Assembly (NCBI RefSeq): GCF_005082145.1
Contig: NZ_CP034897.1
Location: forward strand, 568,743-632,742
Length of the DNA stretch: 64,000 nt
Direction of reading: 5' to 3'
From: Buchnera aphidicola (Aphis craccivora)
GTDB lineage: Bacteria; Pseudomonadota; Gammaproteobacteria; Enterobacterales; Enterobacteriaceae
The translations under genes and the position numbers were made by a program. The notes beneath the pieces were generated by a model. It did no database searches. It was not told the origin of the DNA and was given only the letters and a program-made list of their open reading frames with translations. Positions 1-10,116 of this stretch are shown piece after piece. Each line of letters starts with the position of its first letter. Positions within the stretch are counted from its first letter, which is position 1.

Positions 1-865
1 TAGTTGTATTACACAATTCTTCTAATCCAGAAGATTTTATGCTTTTAGTAATACCAACACCTGCATAAATATCTGAAACTTTTCCTATTGCAATTACTTC
101 ACCTTGTTTTTCATTAATTAACTTTTCCATAACAGTAATAGAAGGCGGTTTTATTGATAAATCTACTCTATTTCCTGTTCTTTGAAAATTTAAATTATTA
201 GTTCCAATAAAAGGACGAGCAATAACTCGTGCTATTTTATATTTATTTTTATTAAGTAACATGCGAATGACATGACATAATTTATAAAGATTAGATAATC
301 CAAATGTATGCTCATGACATGCTACTTGAAAAACAGAATCAGATGAAGTATATAAAATTGGCTTTCCTGTCTCTAAATGTTTTTCGCCTAATTTAGTAAT
401 TATTTCTGTACCAGATGCATGACAGTTACCAAGAATACCAGGTAATTTAAAATTTTTTATAATGTCATTTATTAAAACATTGGGAAATGTATTATTAACT
501 TCTTTAAAATAATACCAATCGTCTAATACTGGAACTCCAGCTATTTCCCAATGCCCAGAAGTAGTGTCTTTTCCTGAAGAAATTTCACTAGCAAAACCAT
601 AACTAGCAATAATTTCAGTGTTATTTAATTTTTTATGAAAACCTAAAGGATATTTTCCTGTTGAAGCTTTATATGCTTGCATAATACCTAACTTTTCTAA
701 ATTAGGGATCTTTAAAAAACCTTTTCTTCCTTTATTCGCTTTTCCCAAAAAGCATTTTTCTACTATATGCCCAAATGTATCAGCACCATAATCATTAAAT
801 TTATTAGAATCAATACTTGATCCAATTCCAAAAGAATCTAAAATCATTAAAAAAACACGTTTCAT
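1..865 (-). CDS. deoB: phosphopentomutase, 3' part cut by window edge
   Basis: Interconverts ribose/deoxyribose 1-phosphate and 5-phosphate, linking nucleoside salvage to the pentose phosphate pool in the cytoplasm. The frame opens at ATG 865 (MKRVFLMILDSFGIGSS) with an AGGT-type ribosome binding site just upstream, and runs open for 288 codons to the left edge; the E. coli enzyme has about 407 residues, so roughly the last 30% lies outside. The alkaline-phosphatase-superfamily metal site is visible (LDSFGIG near residue 10), as are DTTSGHWE and the HASGTEI segment. The gene lies upstream of and co-directional with prfC. The identification rests on full-length similarity of the visible part. 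Confidence 0.93.
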   Translation of the reverse strand, partial: MKRVFLMILDSFGIGSSIDSNKFNDYGADTFGHIVEKCFLGKANKGRKGFLKIPNLEKLGIMQAYKASTGKYPLGFHKKLNNTEIIASYGFASEISSGKDTTSGHWEIAGVPVLDDWYYFKEVNNTFPNVLINDIIKNFKLPGILGNCHASGTEIITKLGEKHLETGKPILYTSSDSVFQVACHEHTFGLSNLYKLCHVIRMLLNKNKYKIARVIARPFIGTNNLNFQRTGNRVDLSIKPPSITVMEKLINEKQGEVIAIGKVSDIYAGVGITKSIKSSGLEELCNTT

Positions 866-900
866 TTTGAATACCTAAAAATAAATAAAAAATATTTATA

Positions 901-2487
901 TTACTGCTCTCTTACTTTTTTAAAATTAATATCAATATATCGAGATATCATGATATTCAAGTTTGCTTTATTAGGTGCTAAATACGTTAAATTATTAAAA
1001 TTATCTAATGCTAAATAAGATTTATTTTTATTTGAAAATATATCGATACTCTTTTTATTATTTGATGTAATCCATCGAGCAAATTGAATATTCACTTTTT
1101 CGTATATTGCATCTATTTTATATTCAATTTTTAAACGTTGAATTACTATATCAAATTGCAATATACCAATAGCTCCTAAAATTAAATGATTATTATTGAT
1201 AGGATAAAAAACTTGTATTGCACCTTCTTCTGATAATTGCATTAATCCTTTTTTTAATTGCTTTTGTTGTAATGGATTTTTTAAAAAAATTCGTCGAAAT
1301 ATTTCTGGAGCAAAACTAGGAATTCCAATAAAATTTATTTCTTCACCTTCTGTAAAAGAATCTCCAATTTTTATTGTTCCATGATTATGTATACCAATTA
1401 TATCTCCAGGATATGCTTTTTCTATAGAAAATCTATCTCCGGCTATAAAATAAAATGCATCAGAAATAATAATGTTTTTCTTTGTTCTTACATGTCTCAA
1501 TTTAATACCTTTTGTATATTTTCCAGATACAATTCTAATAAAGGCTATACGATCACGATGTTTTAAATCCATATTAGCCTGAATTTTAAATACAAAACCT
1601 GTAAAATATTTTTCATTAGGTTGTATTTTTCTTTTATTAGTATTTCGATAAATAGGAAAAGGCGCCCATTTTATTAAACTTTCTAATATATGATCAATAC
1701 CAAAATTACTTAATGCACTACCAAAAAAAATAGGTGTAATAATACTTTTTAAAAAATCTTTTTTATTAAATTTTAAATATACATTACTAATCAATTTTAA
1801 TTCTTCATAAACTTGAAAATTTAAATCTGAACTAATATAGTTTTTTAATAAATTTTCATTTAAACAATTATAATTAACTTTAAAAATATTAGGTTCATTA
1901 AATTTATTATAAAAATAAATTAATTTTTCATCTAGATGAAAAACACCTTTAAAATTTCTACCGCAACTAATAGGCCATGTAATAGGTATACAAGATAATT
2001 TTAACTCTTTCTCAATCTGATCTAAAATTTCTATTGGCTCAAGACTATCACGATCTAGCTTATTCACAAATGTAATAATAGGAGTATTATGTAAACGACT
2101 TACATCCATTAATTTTTTTGTTCTTTCTTCTATTCCCTTTGCTGCATCAATAATTAATAAACAGCAATCTACAGCAGTAAGAATTCGATATGTATCTTCT
2201 GAAAAATCTTGGTGACCTGGAGTATCTAATAAGTTAATTAAAATATTTTTATATTTAAATTGAATAACAGATGTTGTAATAGAAATTCCCCGGTCTTTTT
2301 CAATTTTCATCCAATCTGATTTAGCATATTTCCCACTTCCTCTTGCTTTTACTGTGCCAGAAGTACGAAGTATTTTCCCTAAAAGTAACATTTTTTCTGT
2401 AACAGTCGTTTTTCCAGCATCAGGATGCGAAATAATCGCAAAAGTTCGTCTTTTTTTTATTTCTGATTCATAATTTAAATTACACAT
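901..2487 (-). CDS. prfC: peptide chain release factor 3
   Basis: Translational GTPase that removes RF1/RF2 from the ribosome after peptide release. The protein has 528 residues (E. coli 529). The G domain shows the P-loop HPDAGKTT near residue 21, the switch 2 motif DTPGHQDF near 88 (E. coli has DTPGHEDF) and NKLD near 141; the elongation-factor-like domains and the RF3-specific C-terminal domain follow to the end. Start ATG 2487 places the [10 protein letters not shown] segment as in E. coli. It lies 35 bp upstream of deoB on the same strand and is divergent from ansA. Confidence 0.97.
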   Translation of the reverse strand: MCNLNYESEIKKRRTFAIISHPDAGKTTVTEKMLLLGKILRTSGTVKARGSGKYAKSDWMKIEKDRGISITTSVIQFKYKNILINLLDTPGHQDFSEDTYRILTAVDCCLLIIDAAKGIEERTKKLMDVSRLHNTPIITFVNKLDRDSLEPIEILDQIEKELKLSCIPITWPISCGRNFKGVFHLDEKLIYFYNKFNEPNIFKVNYNCLNENLLKNYISSDLNFQVYEELKLISNVYLKFNKKDFLKSIITPIFFGSALSNFGIDHILESLIKWAPFPIYRNTNKRKIQPNEKYFTGFVFKIQANMDLKHRDRIAFIRIVSGKYTKGIKLRHVRTKKNIIISDAFYFIAGDRFSIEKAYPGDIIGIHNHGTIKIGDSFTEGEEINFIGIPSFAPEIFRRIFLKNPLQQKQLKKGLMQLSEEGAIQVFYPINNNHLILGAIGILQFDIVIQRLKIEYKIDAIYEKVNIQFARWITSNNKKSIDIFSNKNKSYLALDNFNNLTYLAPNKANLNIMISRYIDINFKKVREQ

Positions 2488-2694
2488 ATAGACTCTATTA
2501 AAAAAATAATTTGTTTTTATAAAAATTTAATGTAAAAATTTTATTCGAGATAATTTACTTAAAACATATTTATTTACATAATTATATTTTTATATGTAAA
2601 ATATTTTTAAAATAAATAAATGGGTATAAATTAAATTATATGTAATAATAAAATATTTATCATTAAATTATAAATTAAGAACAGAGTTACTTTA

Positions 2695-3708
2695 ATGAAA
2701 AAAAAAAATATATATATTGCATATACAGGTGGAACTATTGGAATGCAAAAATCAAACAATGGATATATTCCTATAACTGGTTACTTTCAAAAACAATTAA
2801 TTAAAATGCCAGAATTTCATAGTCCAGAAATTCCAAATTTTTTTATCAAAGAATATAACCCATTAATTGATTCTTCTAATATGAGCCCAATAGAATGGCA
2901 AAAAATCGCAGATGATATTAAAAAAAATTATTATAAATACGACGGATTTGTTGTTCTTCATGGAACAGATACTATGGCATATACAGCTTCAGCATTATCT
3001 TTTATTTTAGAGAATCTAGAAAAACCTATTATTATAACTGGTTCTCAAATTCCTATAGCAGAAATCCGGTCAGACGGAACACAGAATTTATTAAATGCAT
3101 TATTCATGATAGCAAATTATCCTATTAATGAAGTAACTGTATTTTTTAATCGAAAACTGTATAGAGGTAATAGAACTACTAAATCTAATGCTGATGGTTT
3201 TAATGCATTTTCTTCTCCTAATATAGCTCCTTTATTAGAAGTAGGAATAAATATTCGTTATTTATATAAAAATAAGTCTTTAAAAAAATATAAACATTTA
3301 AAGGTGTATAAAATTAAACCTCAACCTATTAGCATTATTACTATATATCCAGGAATTTCTAGTAAAATTTTAAAAAATTTTTTATTGCATCCAGTAAAAG
3401 CTTTAATCTTATGTACATATGGAATCGGAAATGCACCTCAAAATAAAGATTTTTTAAAAGAATTATATATTGCTTCTAAAAAAAATATTATCATAATAAA
3501 TCTAACACAATGCACATCTGGAAATGTTAATATGAATGGATATGCAACAGGTAATTCGCTTAAAAAAGTTGGAGTTATTAGTGGTTATGATTTGACAATT
3601 GAAGCAGCTTTAACTAAATTACATTTTTTATTAAGCCAGGATATTTCAATAGAAAAAATTCGTATACAAATGCAAAATAATTTACGGGGTGAATTAACAC
3701 ATTATTAA
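2695..3708 (+). CDS. ansA: type I (cytoplasmic) L-asparaginase
   Basis: Hydrolyses asparagine to aspartate and ammonia. The protein has 337 residues, as in E. coli AnsA (338), and no signal peptide, so it is the cytoplasmic form. The N-terminal active-site loop TGGTIG carries the nucleophilic threonine, and the second active-site block HGTDTMAYTASAL sits near residue 92. The start codon is followed by a run of 11 A that stays in frame (MKKKN). In an aphid symbiont the enzyme can convert asparagine from the host into aspartate for amino acid synthesis; that role is inferred. Confidence 0.96.
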   Translation: MKKKNIYIAYTGGTIGMQKSNNGYIPITGYFQKQLIKMPEFHSPEIPNFFIKEYNPLIDSSNMSPIEWQKIADDIKKNYYKYDGFVVLHGTDTMAYTASALSFILENLEKPIIITGSQIPIAEIRSDGTQNLLNALFMIANYPINEVTVFFNRKLYRGNRTTKSNADGFNAFSSPNIAPLLEVGINIRYLYKNKSLKKYKHLKVYKIKPQPISIITIYPGISSKILKNFLLHPVKALILCTYGIGNAPQNKDFLKELYIASKKNIIIINLTQCTSGNVNMNGYATGNSLKKVGVISGYDLTIEAALTKLHFLLSQDISIEKIRIQMQNNLRGELTHY

Positions 3709-3755
3709 CATTTTTATAATTTTAGAAAATATTTCAATAATTTAAAATACTTCTC

Positions 3756-4331
3756 TCAATAGAAAGAATGATGCCCATGTAAATGTTGAGTTTGATCGAT
3801 TACTTTTTTTATTTCAGGGAAAGAAGATAATATTTTTCTTTCAACCATTTCTTTTAAAGTAACTCCTATCATTGAACATCCATTACATCCTCCGCTAAAC
3901 TCTATGAATACTGTGTTATTTTCAGAAATATTAATTAAATTTATTTTTCCACCGTGTAATAATAACTGTGGATTAATTTCTATATTTAAAAAATTTTTTA
4001 TTTGTTCTTTTAAAGAAAGTTGCTGGTTTGAAATATTTTTTTTTGCATAAGGAGCTTTAAATGTAAGCTGTGAGTTTAACTTATCTACTATTAAATCAAT
4101 TTCAGAATTTTTTAAAAAATGAATAATAGATTTGTTAACATAAACATAAAAATTATTATATTCTAATTTAATATCAGATTCTTCTATTTCATCTAAAGAA
4201 CAATACGCTACTTTACATTCTGCATTTTGCATGCCTGGGTTAATGATAAAAACACGGATTTGAGTGCCTTTAGGTTCTTTAGACAAAAGTGAAATAAAAT
4301 AATTTTGAGCTTGATTGGAAATTTTGATCAT
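3756..4331 (-). CDS. nfuA: Fe/S biogenesis scaffold/carrier protein NfuA
   Basis: Carries [4Fe-4S] clusters to target apoproteins. The protein has 191 residues, the same as E. coli. The N-terminal half is a degenerate A-type (IscA-like) domain, and the C-terminal half is the Nfu domain with the cluster-binding CxxC in GGCNGCSM near residue 149. In E. coli nfuA is next to bioH; here too it is adjacent and divergent from bioH. Since the isc operon of this genome lacks iscA at its usual place, NfuA may be an important cluster carrier here (inference). Confidence 0.96.
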   Translation of the reverse strand: MIKISNQAQNYFISLLSKEPKGTQIRVFIINPGMQNAECKVAYCSLDEIEESDIKLEYNNFYVYVNKSIIHFLKNSEIDLIVDKLNSQLTFKAPYAKKNISNQQLSLKEQIKNFLNIEINPQLLLHGGKINLINISENNTVFIEFSGGCNGCSMIGVTLKEMVERKILSSFPEIKKVIDQTQHLHGHHSFY

Positions 4332-4466
4332 AATGATTTTTAAAATAGTTTTAATTGATTTTAATTGTTAATTTTAATTATAATAATTTTACTAATTAAT
4401 TAACCTAAATACAAGCAAATTGTAATTTTATATTATTAAAAATACTTAAATTATTAAAACATAAAA

Positions 4467-5243
4467 ATGAAAAAATTTACTTGGCAAACTAAAGGAACTG
4501 GAGATATTAATATTGTTATATTAAATGGATGGGGTGTTAGTTGTGAAATATGGTTTTTTATAGTTCAAAAACTTAGTATTTATTTTAAATTACATGTAAT
4601 TGATTTCCCAGGAATAGGAAAAAATAAAGCACTCAATTTCATTGATATTCAACAAATAATTGAAATATTAAATTTTTATATGCCTAGAAATTCTATTTAT
4701 TTAGGATGGTCACTTGGAGGGTTAATTGCAACTAATTTTGCTCTATTATACCCTAAAAAAATTTTAGGATTAATTCATGTAGCTTCTTCACCTTATTTTA
4801 TAAAGCAAAAAAACTGGCCAGGAATAGAAAAAAAAAATGTACATTATATGTATAATAATTTAGTAAATAACTATTACGAAACAATCAACAGCTTTTTGTC
4901 TTTACAAACATTAACCCAAAAAAAATGTTTTAAAGATTTAAAAATATTAAAAAAAATATTATTCCAGAAAAATAACATACCTAATCAAAAAACGTTAAAA
5001 AAAGGATTAGATATACTATTGTCAGTAGATTTAAGATCTAAAATATCTATGATTAAAGTTCCATTTTTACGTATATATGGATCTTTAGATAGTTTAGTAC
5101 CTAAAAAAGTTTCTAATTTAGTTGATTCGCTATGTCCTAATAGTAATTCTATCATTATAGAAAAAACAGGACATGTACCTTTTATTTCACATAAAGAAGA
5201 ATTCTGTTCTATCTTGCTAGAGTATTTTTTTAAAAAAATTTAA
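4467..5243 (+). CDS. bioH: pimeloyl-[ACP] methyl ester esterase
   Basis: Alpha/beta hydrolase that demethylates pimeloyl-ACP methyl ester in biotin synthesis. The protein has 258 residues (E. coli 256). The nucleophile elbow is GWSLGG near residue 82; the acid residue lies in YGSLDSLV and the histidine in TGHVPFISH near the C-terminus. The oxyanion-loop HGWG of E. coli reads NGWG here, a change close to the active site. It is convergent with ssb, with a strong hairpin between them. Adjacency to nfuA matches enterobacterial order. Confidence 0.9.
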   Translation: MKKFTWQTKGTGDINIVILNGWGVSCEIWFFIVQKLSIYFKLHVIDFPGIGKNKALNFIDIQQIIEILNFYMPRNSIYLGWSLGGLIATNFALLYPKKILGLIHVASSPYFIKQKNWPGIEKKNVHYMYNNLVNNYYETINSFLSLQTLTQKKCFKDLKILKKILFQKNNIPNQKTLKKGLDILLSVDLRSKISMIKVPFLRIYGSLDSLVPKKVSNLVDSLCPNSNSIIIEKTGHVPFISHKEEFCSILLEYFFKKI

Positions 5244-5259
5244 AGAATACTCAAAAATA

Positions 5260-5282
5260 TAGCCCCCAAAAAAATGGGGCTA
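5260..5282. terminator. bidirectional intrinsic terminator between bioH and ssb
   Basis: A 7 bp GC-rich stem (TAGCCCC at 5260-5266, GGGGCTA at 5276-5282) with an A-rich loop, flanked by A/T runs on both sides. It stands out in this AT-rich DNA and lies between two convergent genes. Confidence 0.75.
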
Positions 5283-5301
5283 AAAATATTTTTCAATTAA
5301 C

Positions 5302-5811
5302 TTAAAATGGAATTTCATCATCAAAATCTATTTCTGAAGAATCCATTTGTTCCTTTTTTAATTTATATTTTTCTATATTCTTAGATGTATCAATAGTTTC
5401 TGTTTTTTTTGTTTTTAAAATACTATTATTTTCATTAATAGAAAGATGATTAGAATTAGAATTTCGGTTTCCAAGCATTTGCATTGTACCACCAATATTT
5501 ACTATAACTTCTGTTGTATATCGTTCTAAACCATTTTGGTCTTGCCACTTTCTTGTTTGAAGCGAACCTTCAATATATACCTGAGAACCTTTTCGTAAAT
5601 ATTCTCCAGCTATTTCAGCTAACTTTCCAAATAAAACTACTCTATGCCATTCTGTTTTCTCTTTAGTTTCACCTGTATTTTTATCTTTCCAATTTTCTGA
5701 AGTTGCAAGCGTCATATTTACTACTGCATTACCATTTGGCATATATCGTACTTCTGGATCTTGACCTAAATGACCAATTAAAATTACTTTATTGACACCT
5801 CGACTTGCCAT
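5302..5811 (-). CDS. ssb: single-stranded DNA-binding protein
   Basis: Homotetrameric ssDNA-binding protein of replication, repair and recombination. The protein has 169 residues. The N-terminal OB fold ([24 protein letters not shown] onwards) covers about the first 112 residues. A shortened low-complexity linker without the Gly/Gln-rich sequence of E. coli follows, ending in the acidic tip DFDDEIPF that docks partner proteins. The tip is intact although the linker has degenerated. The gene sits back to back with dnaB across about 640 bp of non-coding DNA. Confidence 0.97.
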   Translation of the reverse strand: MASRGVNKVILIGHLGQDPEVRYMPNGNAVVNMTLATSENWKDKNTGETKEKTEWHRVVLFGKLAEIAGEYLRKGSQVYIEGSLQTRKWQDQNGLERYTTEVIVNIGGTMQMLGNRNSNSNHLSINENNSILKTKKTETIDTSKNIEKYKLKKEQMDSSEIDFDDEIPF

Positions 5812-6453
5812 AATAAAAACTCCATTTTTAAATTAATTAATATAAATATATTTTTAAATAGAATTTTTAATTATTTAAAGTAAGTAATAAATATTTAATT
5901 TATTATTAATCAATAAATATTTAGTAATAAAATATATAAAAAATACTTTACTAAAATTTTTAACTTATTACTTTATATAAAGTAAAATTATTTCTTTGTT
6001 TTTATTAAATTATTTTTTAAAAATAAAACTATCATATAGTTTTAAAAATCTAAATATTTATAAAAATATAAAATATGATAAAATTATATAAATAAAAAAT
6101 TATAGAAATTTTTAAAATTAATTTATATTACTTTGTAATATAAAAATTTTTATATTAGTAAATTTCTATCTGTTTAAAAATTCATTTAAAAATAAATTTT
6201 AATACTATTAATATTTTAAAAAATATTCCTCGTAAAAACGTATTCCCCTTATGTTATTAGTAAAAGTATAACTTACAAAGTAATTTTATTACAAATAAGG
6301 TGAAAGATATACATTTTATAAAAAAATTAAATAAATACTTTCAAAATTACGAAAATAATATTTAAAATTATTTAAAAGATATAAAGTAAGTTTATTAGCA
6401 AATAGTTTATTGTTGTAATATTAGAATATAATTTCAAAGTGATCTGCTAAATA
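5812..6453. other. 640 bp non-coding region between ssb and dnaB
   Basis: No open frame with a recognisable product lies here. It must carry the divergent promoters of ssb and dnaB, but AT content is too high to pick -35/-10 boxes with confidence (a TATAAT occurs at 6427-6432). It holds several AT hairpins, for example an 8 bp stem around 6122-6144 (TTATATTA/TAATATAA) and a self-complementary TATAAAAATTTTTATA nearby, and a less AT-rich patch at 6225-6305. I could not trace a decayed gene. Confidence 0.6.
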
Positions 6454-6471
6454 ATGGTATATGCAATATAT

Positions 6472-7851
6472 ATGGGTAAAAATAAATTATATTTAAATCA
6501 AATTAATAAATTAAAAATTCCTCCACATTCAATAGAAGCAGAACAATCAGTATTAGGTGGTTTAATGTTAGACAATGAACAGTGGGATTCTGTTTCAGAA
6601 CATGTAGTTGCTGATGATTTCTTTAGTAAACCGCATCGTTTAATATTCCAAGAAATGAAACTATTGTTAAATTCAGGGCATCCAATCGATTTAATTACAT
6701 TATCTGAATCTTTAGAACAAAAAGGACAATTAGAAAGCGTTGGTAGATTTTCTTATTTAGCTGAGTTATCTAAAAATACTCCTAGTACAGCAAATATTAC
6801 TGCTTATGCTGACATAGTAAGAGAACGTGCAATTGTAAGAGAAATGATACTAGTTGCTAATAAAATAGCAAATGCAGGATATGACACACAAGGACGAAAA
6901 AGTGAAGAACTCTTGGATTACGCAGAATCTAGTGTTTTTAAAATAGCAGAAAAACGTTTTAAAAAAGATTCAGGACCAAAAAATATTGAACAAGTACTTG
7001 ATGAAACTATTGGTAGTATTGAAAAACTATTTTTATCTCCTAATGATGGAGTAACAGGAATTAATACAGGATATCAAGATTTAAATAAAAAAACATCAGG
7101 ATTACAACGCTCTGAACTAATAATCATTGCAGCACGACCTTCTATGGGAAAAACAACTTTTGCAATGAATTTATGTGAAAACGCTGCTATGTTATATGAT
7201 AAACCAGTTTTAATTTTTAGTTTAGAAATGCCTGGGGAACAAATTATGATGCGTATGTTAGCTTCGTTGTCTAGAGTTAATCAAGCGCGTATTAGAACTG
7301 GAAAACTAAATGATGAAGATTGGTCTAGAATGTCAGGAACAATTAATGTCTTACTTAAAAAAAAGAATATTTATATAGATGATTCTTCGGCTCTTACACC
7401 TAGCGAAGTTCGTTCTAGGGCGCGTCGTATTTATCGTGAAAATAATGGTTTAACTTTAATTATGGTAGATTATTTACAACTAATGCGAGTTCCATCTCTT
7501 TCAGATAATAGAACTCTTGAAATTGCTGAGATTTCAAGAACATTAAAAGCGCTTGCAAAAGAATTACAAGTTCCAGTAATCGCTTTATCACAATTAAATC
7601 GTTCTTTAGAACAACGAGCAGACAAAAGACCGGTAAATTCAGATTTACGAGAATCTGGTTCTTTAGAGCAAGACGCAGACTTAATTATGTTTATATATCG
7701 CGATGAAATATATCATGAAAACAGTGATTTTAAAGGTATAGCAGAAATTATCATTGGTAAACAAAGAAACGGACCCATTGGAACTATTAGTTTAACTTTT
7801 AATGGACACTGGTCTAGATTTGACAACTATTGCAACCCTAAATACGACTAA
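6472..7851 (+). CDS. dnaB: replicative DNA helicase
   Basis: Hexameric 5'-3' helicase at the replication fork. I place the start at ATG 6472 (MGKNKLYLNQ), giving 459 residues; the frame is open to 6454 but the extra residues have no E. coli counterpart. The N-terminal DnaG-interacting domain begins at PPHSIEAEQSVLGGLMLDNE and keeps the family sequence almost unchanged. The RecA-like motor domain has Walker A ARPSMGKTTFAMN near residue 230, Walker B IMVDYLQLM and the arginine-rich C-terminal motifs RADKRPVNSDLRESG. No good Shine-Dalgarno is visible. It is well conserved compared with its neighbours. Confidence 0.97.
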   Translation: MGKNKLYLNQINKLKIPPHSIEAEQSVLGGLMLDNEQWDSVSEHVVADDFFSKPHRLIFQEMKLLLNSGHPIDLITLSESLEQKGQLESVGRFSYLAELSKNTPSTANITAYADIVRERAIVREMILVANKIANAGYDTQGRKSEELLDYAESSVFKIAEKRFKKDSGPKNIEQVLDETIGSIEKLFLSPNDGVTGINTGYQDLNKKTSGLQRSELIIIAARPSMGKTTFAMNLCENAAMLYDKPVLIFSLEMPGEQIMMRMLASLSRVNQARIRTGKLNDEDWSRMSGTINVLLKKKNIYIDDSSALTPSEVRSRARRIYRENNGLTLIMVDYLQLMRVPSLSDNRTLEIAEISRTLKALAKELQVPVIALSQLNRSLEQRADKRPVNSDLRESGSLEQDADLIMFIYRDEIYHENSDFKGIAEIIIGKQRNGPIGTISLTFNGHWSRFDNYCNPKYD

Positions 7852-7983
7852 TTTGAAAATTAAATAAATACTATTTTAAAAGAAAACTATAATTTTATTA
7901 TTATACAAAATTTCAACTGAAAGTTGTATATTATATACAACTATAGTTTTTATCCAATTAAAATTAATATAAACTTAAAATAT

Positions 7984-8943
7984 ATGAATAAAAAAAAGAC
8001 CCTAAAAATTGGAATAGTAATGGATCCAATTCAATTAATTAAAATTGAAAAAGACTCTAGTTTTGCTATTTTGCTTGAAGCTCAAAAAAGAAATCATCAA
8101 ATTCATTATATAGAAATGAATGATTTATATTTAAAAAAAAATCAAGCATATGCAAGAACACGTTTTATAAAAATACAAAAAAAAATAAAAAATCATTTTA
8201 ATTTTATTCAAGAACAAAATATTTCATTAAATGAATTAGATGTTATATTAATGCGCAAAGATCCACCATTTAATATGGAATTTATATATGCAACTTATAT
8301 TCTTGAACGTGCAGAAAAAAACGGTGTATTAATTATTAATAAACCAAAAAGTTTAAGAGATTGTAATGAAAAAATATTTGCATCATTATTTGATAAATTT
8401 ACACCAGATACATTAGTTACTCGCAATATATCTCAAATGTATAATTTTTGGAAAAAATATAAAGATGTAATTATTAAACCTTTAGATAACATGGGAGGTA
8501 CAAATGTTTTTCGTATTAAAGAAAATGATACAAATTTTTTAGTAATTTCAGAAATTATGACTAATTATGAAAAAAAATACTGTATGATTCAATCTTATTT
8601 ACCATCGGTAAAATATGGAGATAAAAGAATACTAATCATTAATGGAAAAGTAATTCCTTGGTGTGTAGCAAGAATTCCGAAAAAAGATGAAACAAGAGCA
8701 AATATAGCAGCTGGGGGTAAAGCTCAAATAAAAAAACTTGATGAAAAAGATTGGGAAATAGCAAATTATTTATCCCCTATTTTAAAAGAAAAAGGACTAA
8801 TTTTTGTTGGATTAGATATTATAGGTGATAAATTAACAGAAATAAATGTTACTAGTCCAACATGTATTTGTGAAATTGAGCTAAATATAAATATTTCTAT
8901 TACTGGTATGTTAATGGATTACATTGAAAATCAAATATATTAA
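7984..8943 (+). CDS. gshB: glutathione synthetase
   Basis: ATP-grasp ligase joining gamma-glutamylcysteine and glycine. The start is put at ATG 7984 (MNKKKTLKIGIVMDP), giving 319 residues against 316 in E. coli; the frame extends to 7924 without similarity. Conserved blocks include LMRKDPPF, RDCNEKIFAS, the ATP-grasp lysine region IIKPLDNMGGT and FVGLDIIGDKLTEINVTSP. In the C-terminal block the usual CIREIE reads CICEIE, an Arg-to-Cys change near residue 296. It is followed 17 bp later by ruvX, as in the enterobacterial gshB-yqgE-yqgF order with yqgE lost. Confidence 0.95.
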   Translation: MNKKKTLKIGIVMDPIQLIKIEKDSSFAILLEAQKRNHQIHYIEMNDLYLKKNQAYARTRFIKIQKKIKNHFNFIQEQNISLNELDVILMRKDPPFNMEFIYATYILERAEKNGVLIINKPKSLRDCNEKIFASLFDKFTPDTLVTRNISQMYNFWKKYKDVIIKPLDNMGGTNVFRIKENDTNFLVISEIMTNYEKKYCMIQSYLPSVKYGDKRILIINGKVIPWCVARIPKKDETRANIAAGGKAQIKKLDEKDWEIANYLSPILKEKGLIFVGLDIIGDKLTEINVTSPTCICEIELNINISITGMLMDYIENQIY

Positions 8944-8960
8944 ATAGAGAATAAAAAATA

Positions 8961-9368
8961 ATGGTGATTGCATTTGATTTTGGAATTAAAAATATTGGAG
9001 TAGCTGTAGGCGAAAAAATTATTAAAAAAGGAAAAGCGTTAAATAAATTAGCCGCACATAATGGACGTCCAAATTGGAACGATATAAAATATTTATTAAA
9101 AATGTGGAAACCCAGTTGTATTATTGTAGGACTACCTCTAAACATGGATGGAACACGACAAAACATAACAAAAAAAGCAGAAATATTTGCTAATTTATTA
9201 AAAAATAAATTTAATGCTTCTGTTGAATTACACGATGAACGTTTAAGCACAAAAGAAGCTAGATCTTTAATATTTAATCAATACGGTTTTAAAGCATTTA
9301 AAAAAGATCAAATTCATTCTACTGCAGCTGTTGTTATCTTAGAAAGTTGGTTTAATCAATCTTTATAA
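8961..9368 (+). CDS. ruvX: putative pre-16S rRNA nuclease / Holliday junction resolvase-like protein YqgF
   Basis: RNase H-fold nuclease implicated in maturation of the 5' end of 16S rRNA. The protein has 135 residues (E. coli 138). The first acidic residue lies in AFDFGIKNIGVAVG at the N-terminus, the second in VGLPLNMDGT, and the DERLST block near residue 93 is intact. The gene follows gshB closely and precedes yggS, probably as one transcript. Confidence 0.94.
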   Translation: MVIAFDFGIKNIGVAVGEKIIKKGKALNKLAAHNGRPNWNDIKYLLKMWKPSCIIVGLPLNMDGTRQNITKKAEIFANLLKNKFNASVELHDERLSTKEARSLIFNQYGFKAFKKDQIHSTAAVVILESWFNQSL

Positions 9369-9394
9369 TAATTAATTATATCTAATTTTAAAAT

Positions 9395-10072
9395 ATGAAA
9401 AATATCGAAAATAATATAAAAATTCTTAAAAAAAAAATTCAATATTCATTGGAAAACAATAATTCTTTATTAAAGAAAATTAAAATTATCGCCGCCAGTA
9501 AAAATCAATCAGTTGAAAAAATCCAAATAGTTTTATCATCTGGAATATATGAATTTGGAGAAAATTACATTCAAGAAAGTATTCATAAAATTAAAAAACT
9601 AAAAAAAAATAACAAAATTATTTGGCATTTTATAGGAAAGTTGCAATCAAAAAAAACTAAATTAGTTGCTCAATATTTTGATTGGTGTCAAACTATCGAT
9701 CGAGAAAAAATTGCAATTTTATTAAATAAATATAGAACAAACAAAAAAATTCCAATGAATGTTTTAATACAAATCAATATTTCTCAAGAAGAAAATAAAA
9801 ATGGTATTTATATAAAAAATTATAAAAAACTAGCAAATATTGTTTCTAAAATGCCTAATCTTAATTTTCGAGGAATTATGGCAATGCCTAAAAAAGAAAA
9901 AGAAATCATAAAATATTGTGATTATGAAAATATCAGAAATATATTTAATATTTTAAAAAATGAATATAAATCAGTTGATACACTATCATTGGGAACTAGT
10001 TTTGATGTTAAAACAGCTCTCATGTATAACAGTAATATGATTAGAATTGGAAAAGATATTTTTAATTCTTGA
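9395..10072 (+). CDS. yggS: pyridoxal phosphate homeostasis protein YggS
   Basis: PLP-binding alanine-racemase-fold protein that buffers PLP and affects amino acid pools. The protein has 225 residues. The PLP lysine lies in AASKNQS near residue 33, followed by FGENYIQE, WHFIGKLQSKK, RGIMAMP, and SLGTSFD, which replaces the usual SMGMSxD. Enterobacterial yggT, yggU and rdgB, which normally lie between yggS and hemW, are absent; hemW follows after 44 bp. Confidence 0.93.
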   Translation: MKNIENNIKILKKKIQYSLENNNSLLKKIKIIAASKNQSVEKIQIVLSSGIYEFGENYIQESIHKIKKLKKNNKIIWHFIGKLQSKKTKLVAQYFDWCQTIDREKIAILLNKYRTNKKIPMNVLIQINISQEENKNGIYIKNYKKLANIVSKMPNLNFRGIMAMPKKEKEIIKYCDYENIRNIFNILKNEYKSVDTLSLGTSFDVKTALMYNSNMIRIGKDIFNS

Positions 10073-10116
10073 TATTTTCAAAGAAATATATTACTTTGTT
10101 TAAAAAATAAAATATT

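Noticed and set aside
6122..6144. Hairpin near dnaB as a terminator or origin element
   Set aside because: Short A/T-only stems are expected by chance in DNA this AT-rich, and there is no T tail or conserved box; only noted in the gap entry.
8900..9250. 116-codon open frame on the minus strand
   Set aside because: Antisense shadow of gshB end and ruvX; the plus-strand products are conserved and the antisense frame has no recognisable domain.
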